64,000 nucleotides of DNA from Microlunatus soli (GCF_900105385.1 NZ_LT629772.1:3224001-3288000), one strand, 5' to 3'. Positions 43,159-52,628 are shown, counted from the first letter of the stretch. A program made the numbers and translations. The notes: generated by a model from the letters alone, not told the origin.

Positions 43159-43875
43159 TCAGTGCTCAGGCTCGAACACGGCGAGCGTCGCGCCCTCGGG
43201 ATCGGTGACGACGGCGTACGAACCGACGCCGGCGATCGCGGCCGACTCGGTCGCGGTGCCGCCGAGCCGGGTCGCGGTGCCGCGGGCGGTCTCCAGATCC
43301 GCGACGCCCACGAACGGCAGCCAGCCGGTGGGTTCGCCGTCGGCAACAGCCAGCGCCTCCGCCACCCGGGTGCCGTCGGTCGCGTCGAAGACGGCCGCTG
43401 CACCGTCCGGTGCCACGGTGGCCTGCCAGCCGACCGTGCCGGCGTAGAAGTCGGCAGCCGCGGCAACATCGGGAGTGCGCAGCCGATCCCACACGAAGCC
43501 GCTCGTCGCAGGCTCCGACGGCTCCAGCGGCGCGAACGAGCAGAAGATCGACATGTCCCGATCCAAGATCGGTGCGAGCCGCCCGAGACCCGGCACATCG
43601 GCAGGCTCACCGGTGGTGACGATGCCACCGGCCTGCGCCGCGGCCGTGGCGACGGCGTCCACGTCGGCGGCGCCGATGTACGGCGTCCAATGGCCGCCGA
43701 GTCCCGGCTTGACCTCACTGATCCCGCCGATCACGGTTGCGCCGGCGCGGATGATCCGGCCCATCGGGTAGGGCTCGGTGGTCCAGCCGAACAGGCCCTC
43801 GTAGAAGGCGATTGCGGTGGCCGGATCGACGGTGCGAAGTTCGTGCCGGATGAAGCGGCCGACGATGGTGGACAT
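43159..43875 (-). CDS. VOC-superfamily protein with two glyoxalase-like domains
   Basis: Two-domain VOC protein of 238 aa (domains about 1-115 and 120-238). Seen: IGRFIRHELRTVDPATAIAFYEGLFGWTTEPYP at the start of domain 1 and GFVWDRLRTPDVAAAADFYAGTVGWQ at the start of domain 2. His and Glu residues typical of metal binding are present in part (RHELRT; FEPEH). Many VOC proteins confer resistance or act as dioxygenases; the substrate here is unknown. It is divergent from a MarR gene with a shared operator. Confidence 0.85.
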   Translation of the reverse strand: MSTIVGRFIRHELRTVDPATAIAFYEGLFGWTTEPYPMGRIIRAGATVIGGISEVKPGLGGHWTPYIGAADVDAVATAAAQAGGIVTTGEPADVPGLGRLAPILDRDMSIFCSFAPLEPSEPATSGFVWDRLRTPDVAAAADFYAGTVGWQATVAPDGAAAVFDATDGTRVAEALAVADGEPTGWLPFVGVADLETARGTATRLGGTATESAAIAGVGSYAVVTDPEGATLAVFEPEH

Positions 43876-43919
43876 GATGCTCCTCGGAGGTTTGTCGTAT
43901 AGTTAGCTGCATCAAGACA

Positions 43920-43941
43920 ATAGTTGCATACGTGCAGCTAT
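43920..43941. promoter_or_regulatory. MarR-type operator between VOC and MarR genes
   Basis: ATAGTTGCA (43920-43928) and TGCAGCTAT (43933-43941) form an inverted repeat with one mismatch around four bases. A related TAGTTAGCTGCAT lies about 20 bases away. The 90-bp gap between the two divergent genes contains no other dyad as good. Confidence 0.55.
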
Positions 43942-43965
43942 TAGATTAGGGAAGGTACTTCGCGC

Positions 43966-44463
43966 ATGTCAAGACCGAACGGGATGCCCGCAGACGCCCA
44001 CGACGTCTATCGGCGTTATCTGAGCGCGGTCGTGTTGCACGGGCAGGCCAGCGCCAACGCGGTCGGGCTCGGCGCAACCGACCTGTACGCGATGAACCTG
44101 CTCGCGCTCGGCGGCTCGATGACCTCCGGGGCGCTGGCCCGCCGTACCGGTCTGACCACCGGCGCCACGACCCGCCTGATCGACCGCCTGGAGAAGACCG
44201 GTCACCTCCGACGGGTGATCGATCCGGCGGACCGGCGCAAGATCATGGTGGAACCGGTCGGTCCCGGCACCGAGGACGTCGACACCGCTGTCGACCCGGC
44301 CCGCCGCGAGGTCGGCGAGCTGTTCGCGACCTACACCGAGGAGCAGCTCGCGACCCTGTTCGACTACTTCGCGCGGGCCACCGAGGCCTACCACCGCGCC
44401 ATCACCGAACTCCGTGATGATGCACCCGATCGGCACATCGACGCACGCCCCGATGCACAATGA
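43966..44463 (+). CDS. MarR-family transcriptional regulator
   Basis: Winged-helix repressor of 165 aa. Seen: LALGGSMTSGALARRTGLTTGATTRLIDRLEKTGHLRRVIDPADRRKIMVE (about 46-95), covering the recognition helix and wing. It is divergent from the VOC gene and likely controls it and itself through the dyad at 43920-43941. It is followed by an uncharacterised gene starting 4 bases after its stop. Confidence 0.92.
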   Translation: MSRPNGMPADAHDVYRRYLSAVVLHGQASANAVGLGATDLYAMNLLALGGSMTSGALARRTGLTTGATTRLIDRLEKTGHLRRVIDPADRRKIMVEPVGPGTEDVDTAVDPARREVGELFATYTEEQLATLFDYFARATEAYHRAITELRDDAPDRHIDARPDAQ

Positions 44464-44467
44464 ACTG

Positions 44468-45535
44468 ATGTCCTTGACAGCGCAGGAACTGGTCGCCGCG
44501 CCGCGCGGACGCAGTCTCTGTCTGGCGACCGCGGAAGTCATCGACGAGTCGGTCGCCGCTGCGTGGATGGGCGCCGGCTTCCGGCCCGAGGACCGGACCA
44601 AGGTCGACGAGCTGGGCCGGGTGCTCGACCGGCTGGACGTGGCCGCCGTCCGCGGCTGGACCGACCCGCTGGTGTTCATCGGACCGGTGGCGCATGCCGT
44701 CGACTTCGCGATGGCCTGGCAGGAGCCGGAGGCCGAGGACGTCGTCGCCGCCGACCCGGCCGTGATCGAGGCTCTGCTGCCGATCGGCGAGGCGATCCTG
44801 GCCTCGCCGGCGGCCGGCTGGTGGCAGTCGCCGATCGATCTCTCGACCCTGCGACACACCAGCAAGTACGACGACGCGCATCCGCCGGAACCGCCCGGTC
44901 TGGCCGGCGCCGCCGACTTGGTCCGGGACTGGCGACGGTCGGCGGTGATCGGCAACCACCGCGATCAGCTGGAGTTGCCGGACGATCCGACGGCGCCGTA
45001 CAGCGGGGTCTGGTGGTCATCGCCGAGCGGCCGCAACCCGATCCCGACCAGCACCCGCACATTGGACGGGCTCGGCTCGATCAAGCTGGTCTGGGAGGAG
45101 GACAGCTTCGGCCAGTGCGATGCCCTGGTCCGGCCGCTGGCGGTCACCGGATCGCCCCGGGTGTATGAGATCGACTGTCCGCAGGCGTGGACCGAGCTGG
45201 TCCGGCGCTACCCGCTGGACGTCAGCGCCTCCCGGCGGCACGACTGGTATCGCGCGACCGGGCGCGACGGCGGCTGGCTGATCCCCGACTACGTTGCGGT
45301 TGCCGCGGACTGGGACGCGATCCACCTGACGGTTGCCGGCTACCTGAGTACGGCGCTGCGGGCGCTGCCGGTGGTCGACGGTCATGCCACCGTGTTGGCC
45401 GGCTGGGATCCCGACCAGACCTGGTGGCTGGCCGACCTGCTGCAGCTCGCCGGTCCGGCGGAACACTGGCGATCCGTCGAGTCGGCCGACGGCCCGGACC
45501 TCGGCTGGCAGCCGGTCAGTGCACCTGGACGTTGA
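44468..45535 (+). CDS. Uncharacterised actinobacterial protein, 355 aa
   Basis: I do not recognise the family. No signal peptide or membrane segment is visible. The sequence is rich in Trp and Asp, with repeated W-containing patches (PYSGVWWSSPSGRNPIPTST; VWEEDSFGQCDALVRP; GWDPDQTWWLADLLQL). That suggests a globular cytoplasmic protein. It begins just behind the MarR gene and may share its transcript. The start is uncertain: ATG 44453 or 44468 fits, the latter giving MSLTAQELVAAPRG; no ribosome site is evident. Its 3' end overlaps the convergent molybdoenzyme gene by 20 bases. Confidence 0.7.
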   Translation: MSLTAQELVAAPRGRSLCLATAEVIDESVAAAWMGAGFRPEDRTKVDELGRVLDRLDVAAVRGWTDPLVFIGPVAHAVDFAMAWQEPEAEDVVAADPAVIEALLPIGEAILASPAAGWWQSPIDLSTLRHTSKYDDAHPPEPPGLAGAADLVRDWRRSAVIGNHRDQLELPDDPTAPYSGVWWSSPSGRNPIPTSTRTLDGLGSIKLVWEEDSFGQCDALVRPLAVTGSPRVYEIDCPQAWTELVRRYPLDVSASRRHDWYRATGRDGGWLIPDYVAVAADWDAIHLTVAGYLSTALRALPVVDGHATVLAGWDPDQTWWLADLLQLAGPAEHWRSVESADGPDLGWQPVSAPGR

Positions 45536-47102
45536 CCGTGTGCCAGCCGGTCGCGCCGTCCGGAGCCGGTGCTGCCGTCGCCGCGGTCTGCGTCATCCCC
45601 TTCTTATCGGTTGCCCGGACCGTCAGCCGATGAGCACCGGGATCGGCATCCCAGCGATAGCTCCACTGCCGCCAGGTGTCGTCACTGACCGCATCGCCGA
45701 GCTTGGCCCGCTGCCACGGACCGTCGTCGATCCGCAACTCGACCCGTTCGACTCCGGTGTGCTGCGCCCACGCCACGCCACCGACGGCGACCGGGCCGGC
45801 CTGCGTGCTCCCGGTCGGGGTGTCGATCCGGGAGGCGAGCTTGATCGGACCGTAGGCCGACCACCCGAGCGGGGTCCAGTAGCCATGGTCGGCGGCGTAG
45901 CTGGTGACCTTGAGTTCGGTGACCCACTTGGTCGCCGACACGTAGCCGTACAGACCGGGCACCACCAGCCGGGCCGGGAAGCCGTGCTCGGCAGGCAGCG
46001 GCTGTCCGTTCATCCCGATCGCGACGATCGCATCCCGGTCCGGGTCGGTCAGCGCCGACAACGGTGAACCGGCGGTGAAGCCGTCGACGCTGCGGGACAG
46101 CACCATGTCCGCGCCGGCCTTGACCCCGGCCCGCTCCAGCAGTTCCCGGATCGGGTAGCCGAGCCAGCGCGCGTTACCGGCCAGGTTTCCGCCCACCTCG
46201 TTGGAGACGCAGGTCAGCGTCACGTAGAACTCCGACAGCGGCAGCGACAGCAGCTGATCCCAGCTGATCGTGATCGGCCGGTCGACCATCCCGGTGATCG
46301 TCAGCGACCAGTCCGCCGGATCGACCACGGGCACCTGCAGGGCGGTGTCGATCCGGTAGAAGCCGTCGTTGGCGGTCACGTACGGGGTGATGCCGGGGAC
46401 CTGCAGATCGGCACCGGCCGGGACGGCCGGCGCGGTCCGTTGCGGGATCGGAAGTTTGATCTTGGAACGGGCCTGCAACGCCATCGACTTGCCGTGCGAG
46501 AAACCGCGGCTGGCGGCGCCGACCACAACGGCGCCGGCGGCCAGTGTCCCGGTCAGCACCAGGAATCCTCGACGGCCCACCGGTCGACCCGAATCGTCAA
46601 GCCCAGCAGGGGAATCCCACAGCCGAAGGCGATTGACCAACGGCCGTAGCACGAGGTAGGCGACGGCCAGTCCGATGACCACCGGCACATAGGCAGTGCC
46701 GGTGACGTCGGGTTGCCGGCCGATCGCGATCACGGAGAACGCCGTCAGCAGGACGGGGCCGATCAAGCCCGCGCTGCGGCGGGCGTACTCCAGTCGACCG
46801 GACGCACCGGCGACCAGCAGGGCGACCACTCCGACCACGGCCAGCAGGATCGGTTTGTCGGCGAATCCGAGCACCTCCTTGCCGAAGTTGATCACTCCGG
46901 CAGGTGCGATGTCGATCACCAACTCGCCGACCGCCGACAACGGCGACCCCAGCGGTGACACCAGCCAGGCCAGCAGCTCGGTCACCGACAGCCCGACCAG
47001 TCCGGCAACGATCCCGGACCACCAGGCCAGGCCCGACCCGCGATGCGGTGCCGGCGCCACGTCCGGGGTCGGCGGCAGGGTGGGGGTGCGTACGGCGGTC
47101 AC
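45516..47102 (-). CDS. Membrane-anchored sulfite-oxidase-like molybdopterin enzyme
   Basis: Protein of 528 aa. The N-terminal part has four to five predicted helices (GIVAGLVGLSVTELLAWLV; PILLAVVGVVALLVAG; TAFSVIAIG; VPVVIGLAVAYLVL). A Tat-like RRGFLVLTGTLAAG follows, then the Oxidored_molyb domain (about 225-415) with the cofactor-binding Cys298 in LTLTCVSNEVGG and GNARWLGYPIRELL. A Mo-co dimerisation-like C-terminus ends the protein. The GTG 47102 start is chosen from length and composition. Substrate unknown: sulfite or other oxo-acceptors are possible. It is divergent from alkB. Confidence 0.88.
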   Translation of the reverse strand: MTAVRTPTLPPTPDVAPAPHRGSGLAWWSGIVAGLVGLSVTELLAWLVSPLGSPLSAVGELVIDIAPAGVINFGKEVLGFADKPILLAVVGVVALLVAGASGRLEYARRSAGLIGPVLLTAFSVIAIGRQPDVTGTAYVPVVIGLAVAYLVLRPLVNRLRLWDSPAGLDDSGRPVGRRGFLVLTGTLAAGAVVVGAASRGFSHGKSMALQARSKIKLPIPQRTAPAVPAGADLQVPGITPYVTANDGFYRIDTALQVPVVDPADWSLTITGMVDRPITISWDQLLSLPLSEFYVTLTCVSNEVGGNLAGNARWLGYPIRELLERAGVKAGADMVLSRSVDGFTAGSPLSALTDPDRDAIVAIGMNGQPLPAEHGFPARLVVPGLYGYVSATKWVTELKVTSYAADHGYWTPLGWSAYGPIKLASRIDTPTGSTQAGPVAVGGVAWAQHTGVERVELRIDDGPWQRAKLGDAVSDDTWRQWSYRWDADPGAHRLTVRATDKKGMTQTAATAAPAPDGATGWHTVNVQVH

Positions 47103-47168
47103 CAATTCATCCTGCTCCCCGGTCTCGGTCCAGGGAAGGGCCGTCAGAGAACTGTAATCGTTGCGGCC

Positions 47169-47174
47169 TACCGT
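47169..47174 (+). promoter_or_regulatory. -10 box for leaderless alkB-like mRNA
   Basis: TACCGT ends six bases before ATG 47181, consistent with transcription starting at the start codon. No ribosome site precedes the ATG. Confidence 0.45.
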
Positions 47175-47180
47175 GGTCCC

Positions 47181-47774
47181 ATGACCAGCGGGCAGCAGAG
47201 GGGCCGGGCGGCGTTGGACCGGGCGCTGCCGAGCTGTGTGCGATATCTCCCCGGTTGGGTCGCAGATCACCGGCGGATCTTCGCCGAGCTGGTGGAGGTG
47301 ATCGACTGGGAACGCAACGACATCACCATCGCCGGTCGGACGATCCCGATCCCCCGGCTGACCTGTTGGATGGGGACCTCGCAGTACGTCTACTCCGGTG
47401 TCCGCAACGAACCCCGACCGACCCCGGCCGCGCTGACCGCACTGCAGCAGCAGGTGCAGGTCGAAGCCGGTGCGACCTTCAACTCCTGCCTGGCCAACCT
47501 CTATCGCGACGGTCACGACTCGATCTCCTACCACAGCGACGACGAGCCGGAGCTCGGCCGGCGGCCGACGATCGCGTCGATCAGTCTCGGCGACCGGCGA
47601 CGGTTCGTGCTGCGGCACCAGGACAGCGGCGAACGCTGGGAGCTCGAGTTGGGCGCCGGTGACTTGTTGATCATGTCCGGTGAATCACAGTCGGACTACC
47701 GACACGCGGTGCCCAAGACCATGCGTCCGGTCGGGCAGCGGATGAATCTCACCTTCCGACAGTTCGCGACCTGA
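47181..47774 (+). CDS. alkB: AlkB-type 2-oxoglutarate/Fe(II) alkylated-DNA repair dioxygenase
   Basis: Reverses alkyl lesions on nucleic-acid bases (197 aa). The ligands can be read: His and Asp in SCLANLYRDGHDSISYHSDDEPELG (HxD), distal His in QSDYRHAVPK, and the 2-oxoglutarate-binding arginines in RMNLTFRQF. The length and layout are those of ALKBH2/3-like bacterial proteins rather than E. coli AlkB itself. The likely leaderless start follows a TACCGT box. It is divergent from the molybdoenzyme gene and upstream of the GH3 gene. Confidence 0.92.
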   Translation: MTSGQQRGRAALDRALPSCVRYLPGWVADHRRIFAELVEVIDWERNDITIAGRTIPIPRLTCWMGTSQYVYSGVRNEPRPTPAALTALQQQVQVEAGATFNSCLANLYRDGHDSISYHSDDEPELGRRPTIASISLGDRRRFVLRHQDSGERWELELGAGDLLIMSGESQSDYRHAVPKTMRPVGQRMNLTFRQFAT

Positions 47775-47844
47775 TCGGTGACGCACGTCGGCCGAGCACT
47801 AGCATCGGGCCAGCAGGACCGTCGCCGGGGATCAGGGAGGATCC

Positions 47845-50115
47845 ATGTCCGATCAGCTGGATGTCGATGCGGTGCTGGCCGCGCTCACCCTGGAGGAGAA
47901 GGCCTCGCTGAGCCTTGGCTCGGACATCTGGCACACCGCGCCGATCGAGCGACTCGGCGTCGAGTCGATCATGGTCTCCGACGGCCCGCACGGACTGCGG
48001 GCGCAGTTCGAACAGCAGACCGACAACGTCGGACTCGGCGACAGCGTTCCGGCCACCTGCTTCCCGACCGCCGCCGGCCTGGCCTCCTCCTGGAATCGCA
48101 CGCTGCTGCGGCAGGTCGGCGAGGCCGTCGCCCGGGAATGCCTTCGCTGGCAGGTGTCGGTGCTGCTCGGCCCGGGCGTCAACATGAAGCGGTCCCCGTT
48201 GTGTGGACGCAACTTCGAGTACCTGTCGGAAGACCCGTATCTTGCCGGTGAGTTGGCGACCGCGCTGGTCCAGGGCGTGCAGAGCCAGGGCATCGGGACG
48301 TCGCTGAAGCACTTCGCGGCGAACAACCAGGAGACCGACCGGATGCGGGTCGACGCCGAAGTCGATCAGCGGACGTTGCGGGAGATCTACCTGCCGGCCT
48401 TCGAAAAGGTGGTGAAGACCGCCCGGCCGTGGACCGTGATGTGCGCCTACAACAAGATCAACGGCAGCTACGGTTCCGAACACCATCAGCTGCTCACCGA
48501 GATCCTCCGCGACGAATGGGGATTCGACGGGCTGGTGGTCTCGGACTGGGGTGCGGTCCATGATCGGGTCGCCTCGCTGGCCGCCGGACTCGATCTGGAG
48601 ATGCCGCCGGTGCTGGGACACAGCGACGTCGCCGTCGTCGAAGCGGTCCGCGCCGGGACGCTGGACGAGAAGCTGCTCGACCGGACCGTACGGCGGGTGC
48701 TGGATCTGGTTGCCAAGTCCCGTCCGGCGCGGCAGGACGAGCACACCGTCGACCAGGCCGAGCAGCACGCGTTCGCCCGGGTCGCAGCCCGGGAATCGGC
48801 TGTGCTGTTGAAGAACGACGGCAACCTGCTGCCGCTGGATCCCGCCGCAACCACCCGGGTCCTGGTGGTCGGTGAGCTGGCCCGGACACCGCGCTACCAG
48901 GGGGCCGGTTCCTCCCAGGTCAACCCGACCCGGGTCGACATCCCGCTGGAGGAACTGCGGGCGCTGGCCGGCGACGCGATCACCATCGACTACGCGCCCG
49001 GCTACCGGCTGGACGAACCGACCGTCGATCCGGATCTTCGTGACGAAGCCGTCCGGATGGCGCAGAGCGCCGACGTCGTGCTGGCCTTCGTCGGCTTGCC
49101 GGACGCGGCCGAATCGGAAGGATTCGACCGGACCGACATCGACCTGCCGGCCAACCAGACCGAGCTGCTGGCGCAGCTGGCCGAGCAGACCGATCGGATC
49201 GCGGTGCTGATCGCGGGCGGGTCCGTCGTCGAGGTGGCGAGCTGGCAACGCCATGCCGCCACGATCATGGAATGCTGGCTGTCCGGCCAGGCCGCCGGCG
49301 GCGCGGTCGCGGACCTGATCTTCGGCGTCGCGAACCCGAGCGGCAAGCTCGCCGAAACCCTGCCGATCCGACTGCAGGACAACTCGTCCTACCTCAACTT
49401 CCCCGGCGGGGACGGGACGGTCCGCTACGGCGAGGGAGTCTTCATCGGCTACCGGGGCTACGACAAGTCCGAGCTCGCGGTCAGCTACCCGTTCGGTCAC
49501 GGGCTGTCCTACACCACCTTCGCCATCGACGGCCTCGAGGTGTCGACCACGGGCAGCATCGCCGACGGTGACCTGGCGGTCACGGTTGCCGTGACGGTCA
49601 CCAACACCGGCGACCGGGCGGGCGCCGAAGTGGTCCAGGTCTATGTGGGTGACCGGCAGAGCGCGGTGCCTCGGCCGCTGCGGGAGCTGAAGGCCTTCGA
49701 CAAGATCGCTCTGGACCCCGGGGAGTCCGGCACCGTCGAACTGCGACTCGACGAGCGTGCGTTCGCCTTCTGGTCCACCAGGTTCGACCGCTGGCTGGTC
49801 GAGTCCGGGGACTTCGAGATCACCGTCGGTTCATCTTCTCGTGATCATGCGGCGAGTACGGTGATCACGATCGAGGCGCCACGCGTGGCGGTCCCGATCA
49901 ATCGCGAAGCGACCCTGGCCGAGTGGCTCGCCGACCCGGCGGCCCGTGCGGTACTGCAACGACAACCGAAGGTGGCGACCATCCTGCAACACGCGGAGCC
50001 GACCATGATCAAGATGGTCGAGCAGATGCCGGTCTCGACCATCGCCGGCTTCGGGTTCGCGGGCTTCGGACCAGCCGACCTGGACCGTTTCCTCACCGAG
50101 ATGGAGGCAGAGTGA
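47845..50115 (+). CDS. Glycoside hydrolase family 3 beta-glycosidase
   Basis: Retaining exo-beta-glycosidase of 756 aa, probably cytoplasmic since no signal peptide is visible. Seen: N-terminal (beta/alpha)8 domain with TSLKHFAANNQETDRM and the nucleophile Asp in LVVSDWGAVHD (about residue 234). A GH3 C-terminal domain (VVGELARTPRYQGAGSSQVNPTR) and a fibronectin-III-like domain (VTVTNTGDRAGAEVVQVYVGD) follow. A tail of about 80 residues ends the protein. GGAGG lies before ATG 47845. It overlaps the epimerase gene by one base (TGATG), suggesting a joint role in glycoside breakdown. Confidence 0.95.
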   Translation: MSDQLDVDAVLAALTLEEKASLSLGSDIWHTAPIERLGVESIMVSDGPHGLRAQFEQQTDNVGLGDSVPATCFPTAAGLASSWNRTLLRQVGEAVARECLRWQVSVLLGPGVNMKRSPLCGRNFEYLSEDPYLAGELATALVQGVQSQGIGTSLKHFAANNQETDRMRVDAEVDQRTLREIYLPAFEKVVKTARPWTVMCAYNKINGSYGSEHHQLLTEILRDEWGFDGLVVSDWGAVHDRVASLAAGLDLEMPPVLGHSDVAVVEAVRAGTLDEKLLDRTVRRVLDLVAKSRPARQDEHTVDQAEQHAFARVAARESAVLLKNDGNLLPLDPAATTRVLVVGELARTPRYQGAGSSQVNPTRVDIPLEELRALAGDAITIDYAPGYRLDEPTVDPDLRDEAVRMAQSADVVLAFVGLPDAAESEGFDRTDIDLPANQTELLAQLAEQTDRIAVLIAGGSVVEVASWQRHAATIMECWLSGQAAGGAVADLIFGVANPSGKLAETLPIRLQDNSSYLNFPGGDGTVRYGEGVFIGYRGYDKSELAVSYPFGHGLSYTTFAIDGLEVSTTGSIADGDLAVTVAVTVTNTGDRAGAEVVQVYVGDRQSAVPRPLRELKAFDKIALDPGESGTVELRLDERAFAFWSTRFDRWLVESGDFEITVGSSSRDHAASTVITIEAPRVAVPINREATLAEWLADPAARAVLQRQPKVATILQHAEPTMIKMVEQMPVSTIAGFGFAGFGPADLDRFLTEMEAE

Positions 50116-51002
50116 TGAGTCACCCGTTGGACGGCCGATCGATCCTGGTCACCGGCGCCGAAGGCAACATCGGCAGTGCTGTCTGCCGCCGATTGTCGGC
50201 CCTGGGTGCCAAGATCACCGGGCTGTCGTTGGCTGCCACGGATGATCATGAGTCGCCGCCGATGGTGCAGGCCCTGTACGGTGACACCACCGATCCCGAG
50301 GTGGTCGCCGACGCCCTGGACGGCATCGAACTGGTGGTGCACCTGGCCGCGATCCCGCACCCGATCGGCAACCCGGCGCCGAAGGTCTTCGGGACCAACG
50401 TGCAGTCGACCTTCAACGTGCTCTGGCAGGCAGCGGAGCGGGGGATCGGGCGGGCCGTGATCGCCAGCAGCATCAACCACACCGGGCTGCCGTTCAACAG
50501 CGATCCGACCGCCCGCCCGTCGTACTTCCCTGTGGACGAAGCGATGCCGTCCCAGCTCACCGACCCGTACGCGTTGAGCAAGGTGGTCGACGAGGTCACC
50601 GCGGGCACCGTCCATCGGCGGACCGGTATCGATGTGGTCGCGCTGCGATTCCCGTTCACGGTCCCGGCCGAGCAAGTGGCCCGGCGTGCGGAATCGTTGG
50701 CCGACGATCCGTCCGGTGCCGTTGTCGAGGCCTGGTCGTATCTGGATGTCCGCGACGCCGCGCTGGCGGTGGAGAAGGCGTTGGTCGCCGAGACCACCGG
50801 CGTCGTCCCTGTCTACGTCACTGCCGACGACACGTTGCTGCCGTATCCGACCGAGCAGGTGCTGGACCGCTACGCGCCCGGCATCCTGCGGACCCGGACC
50901 TTCGTCGGTCGGGAGGTGCCGATCGATCTCACCCGGGCCCGGACGCTGCTCGGATTCCGCGCCGAGCACCCGGTCGACGTCACGCCCCGGTCGCTGGACT
51001 GA
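50115..51002 (+). CDS. Extended SDR NAD-dependent epimerase/dehydratase, uronate-dehydrogenase-like
   Basis: Sugar-modifying oxidoreductase of 295 aa. Seen: NAD motif VTGAEGNIGS (about 12-21), HLAAIPHP, the Ser in ASSINHTG and YALSK (Tyr, Lys). The SSxNHTG and TDPYALSK combination resembles uronate dehydrogenases, but a general sugar epimerase is possible. ATG 50115 overlaps the GH3 stop. It is the last gene before the foreign-looking DHA2/TetR cassette. Confidence 0.85.
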   Translation: MSHPLDGRSILVTGAEGNIGSAVCRRLSALGAKITGLSLAATDDHESPPMVQALYGDTTDPEVVADALDGIELVVHLAAIPHPIGNPAPKVFGTNVQSTFNVLWQAAERGIGRAVIASSINHTGLPFNSDPTARPSYFPVDEAMPSQLTDPYALSKVVDEVTAGTVHRRTGIDVVALRFPFTVPAEQVARRAESLADDPSGAVVEAWSYLDVRDAALAVEKALVAETTGVVPVYVTADDTLLPYPTEQVLDRYAPGILRTRTFVGREVPIDLTRARTLLGFRAEHPVDVTPRSLD

Positions 51003-51088
51003 GCCTGGCACAACCGATTCGCACCTGCGGCGCGGCACCGAACGGGTGCACCGGCGGCGTTGTCGACGCGCAACGGTGGGCTGTCGGG

Positions 51089-52576
51089 TCAGGAGCGATC
51101 GTTCGTGTTTTCCTGGCCTGCGCGTTGGTGCGGGATGAATACCGCGATGATCATGCTGACGATCGCTGCGCCGAGTCCGAGCATCAGCGTGAGCAGGAAG
51201 CTACCCTCGCTTGGTCCGGTCACGCCGTTGACTGTCGTGACGGAGTGCGCGAGGATCGCGCCGGTGACGGCTGAGGCAATCGTCGTGCCGAGTGAGCGCA
51301 TGAGTGCGTTGAGGCCGTTTGCCGCCCCGGTCTCGTGCGCCGGCACAGCCTGCATGATGAGTGCCGGCATCGCGGCGTAGCCGAGGCCGACTCCTACGCC
51401 GAGCACGATGTTGACGACGAGGATCTGCCATGCGTCAGCGTGGAAGATCAACGCAAGCCCGTAGGCGAGCGCGAGGACTGCAGCGCCGATGATGAGCAGC
51501 GACTTAGCGCTCCAGCGCCGCTCGACCCTGCCTGCGAGGGGCGAGACGGCCATCATCGCCAGGCCTGATGGTGCGAGGATGAGTGCGGCGACCGTGAGCG
51601 TCAGCCCCAGACCAATGCCGGTCGCTCGCGGCAGCGCAAGTAGCTGCGGGAGCACCACATTCGATGCGAACAGGGCGAAGCCCAACGCGACAGAGGCGAG
51701 ATTGGTGAGCAGTACGGGTCCACGCATGCTGACCCGGAGGTCGATGAGTGGATCCTTCATATGCAACTCGATCACACCCCACATCACCAGGACGACGCTG
51801 CCGCCGATCAGGAGGGTCAGAGTTCGTGCATCCCCCCACCCCCATTCACCACCACGCGAGACGGCGATGAGCAGGCCGACGAGCCCGAGTGCCAGCCCGA
51901 TGATGCCGACGACGTCGATGCGTCCGCGCGTACGCTGGCTACTCGGGGGCACGACGACCGCATAGGCGATGAACGCGAGCGCAGCAATCCCCGCCGCCAC
52001 CCAGAACAGCACATGCCAATCGAAATTCTCGGCGACGACCGCGCTGAGCGGTAGGCCGAGCGCGCCGCCGACGCCAAGGGTGGCACTGACGAGTGCGATA
52101 CCCGAGCCGAGCTTCTGCGGCGGCAGCACGTCGCGAAGGATCGAGATACCCAACGGGATGACGCCAGCTGCCATGCCCTGCAGCATCCGCGCGATGATCA
52201 TGGTCACCACATCATCTGAGAGGGCGGCGAGAACTGCGCCCAACGCCTGCAGTAGGAGGAGCGCCATGGCAACGCGCCGTTTGCCGAACATGTCGCCGAG
52301 CCGTCCGGCGACGGGCGTGCAGACCGCAGCAGCCACGAGGGTCGTGGTGATCGCCCATGCGGTGTTGTCACGCGTGGTGTGCAGCAGCTTCGGCAGCTCG
52401 CCCTGGATCGGAATGAGGATGGTCTGCATGAACGACGCACCGAGACCCGCGAAGGCCAGCACAGCAAGGATCTCCCACGAGCGGTGTTGGCGCCTGCGGT
52501 GGGCGCTTTCGGTTTCGTGCGTGCCGTGGCTGTCGGTTGTGGCCCTCGGAGCACCCGGGACCTGGGTGTGGTTCAT
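51089..52576 (-). CDS. DHA2-type MFS drug exporter
   Basis: Fourteen-helix proton-driven exporter of 495 aa. Seen: AGRLGDMFGKRRVAM (motif A) after the second helix, ARMLQGMAAGVIPLGISILRD and the antiporter motif C region GVGGALGLPLSAVVAE. Homologues export antiseptics and antibiotics. ATG 52576 (MNHTQVPG) fits the family better than an upstream TTG/ATG. The codon use is looser (more A/T third positions) than neighbours. It is divergent from a TetR gene with an operator in between. Confidence 0.92.
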   Translation of the reverse strand: MNHTQVPGAPRATTDSHGTHETESAHRRRQHRSWEILAVLAFAGLGASFMQTILIPIQGELPKLLHTTRDNTAWAITTTLVAAAVCTPVAGRLGDMFGKRRVAMALLLLQALGAVLAALSDDVVTMIIARMLQGMAAGVIPLGISILRDVLPPQKLGSGIALVSATLGVGGALGLPLSAVVAENFDWHVLFWVAAGIAALAFIAYAVVVPPSSQRTRGRIDVVGIIGLALGLVGLLIAVSRGGEWGWGDARTLTLLIGGSVVLVMWGVIELHMKDPLIDLRVSMRGPVLLTNLASVALGFALFASNVVLPQLLALPRATGIGLGLTLTVAALILAPSGLAMMAVSPLAGRVERRWSAKSLLIIGAAVLALAYGLALIFHADAWQILVVNIVLGVGVGLGYAAMPALIMQAVPAHETGAANGLNALMRSLGTTIASAVTGAILAHSVTTVNGVTGPSEGSFLLTLMLGLGAAIVSMIIAVFIPHQRAGQENTNDRS

Positions 52577-52613
52577 CGGTCGTTCACCCGCTCCGATCTG
52601 TTCATCGTCATGG

Positions 52614-52628
52614 TGAGACACAGTCTCA
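52614..52628. promoter_or_regulatory. TetR-type operator between the exporter and regulator
   Basis: TGAGAC-ACA-GTCTCA is a perfect 6-bp palindrome with a 3-base centre, 38 bases from the exporter start and 38 bases from the TetR start. This is the usual location for the operator of a TetR-controlled efflux gene. Confidence 0.6.

Noticed and set aside
44414-44467. Upstream starts for the 355-aa protein inside marR
   Set aside because: They would add non-conserved residues translated from the marR 3' end with no ribosome site; the later ATG is more natural.
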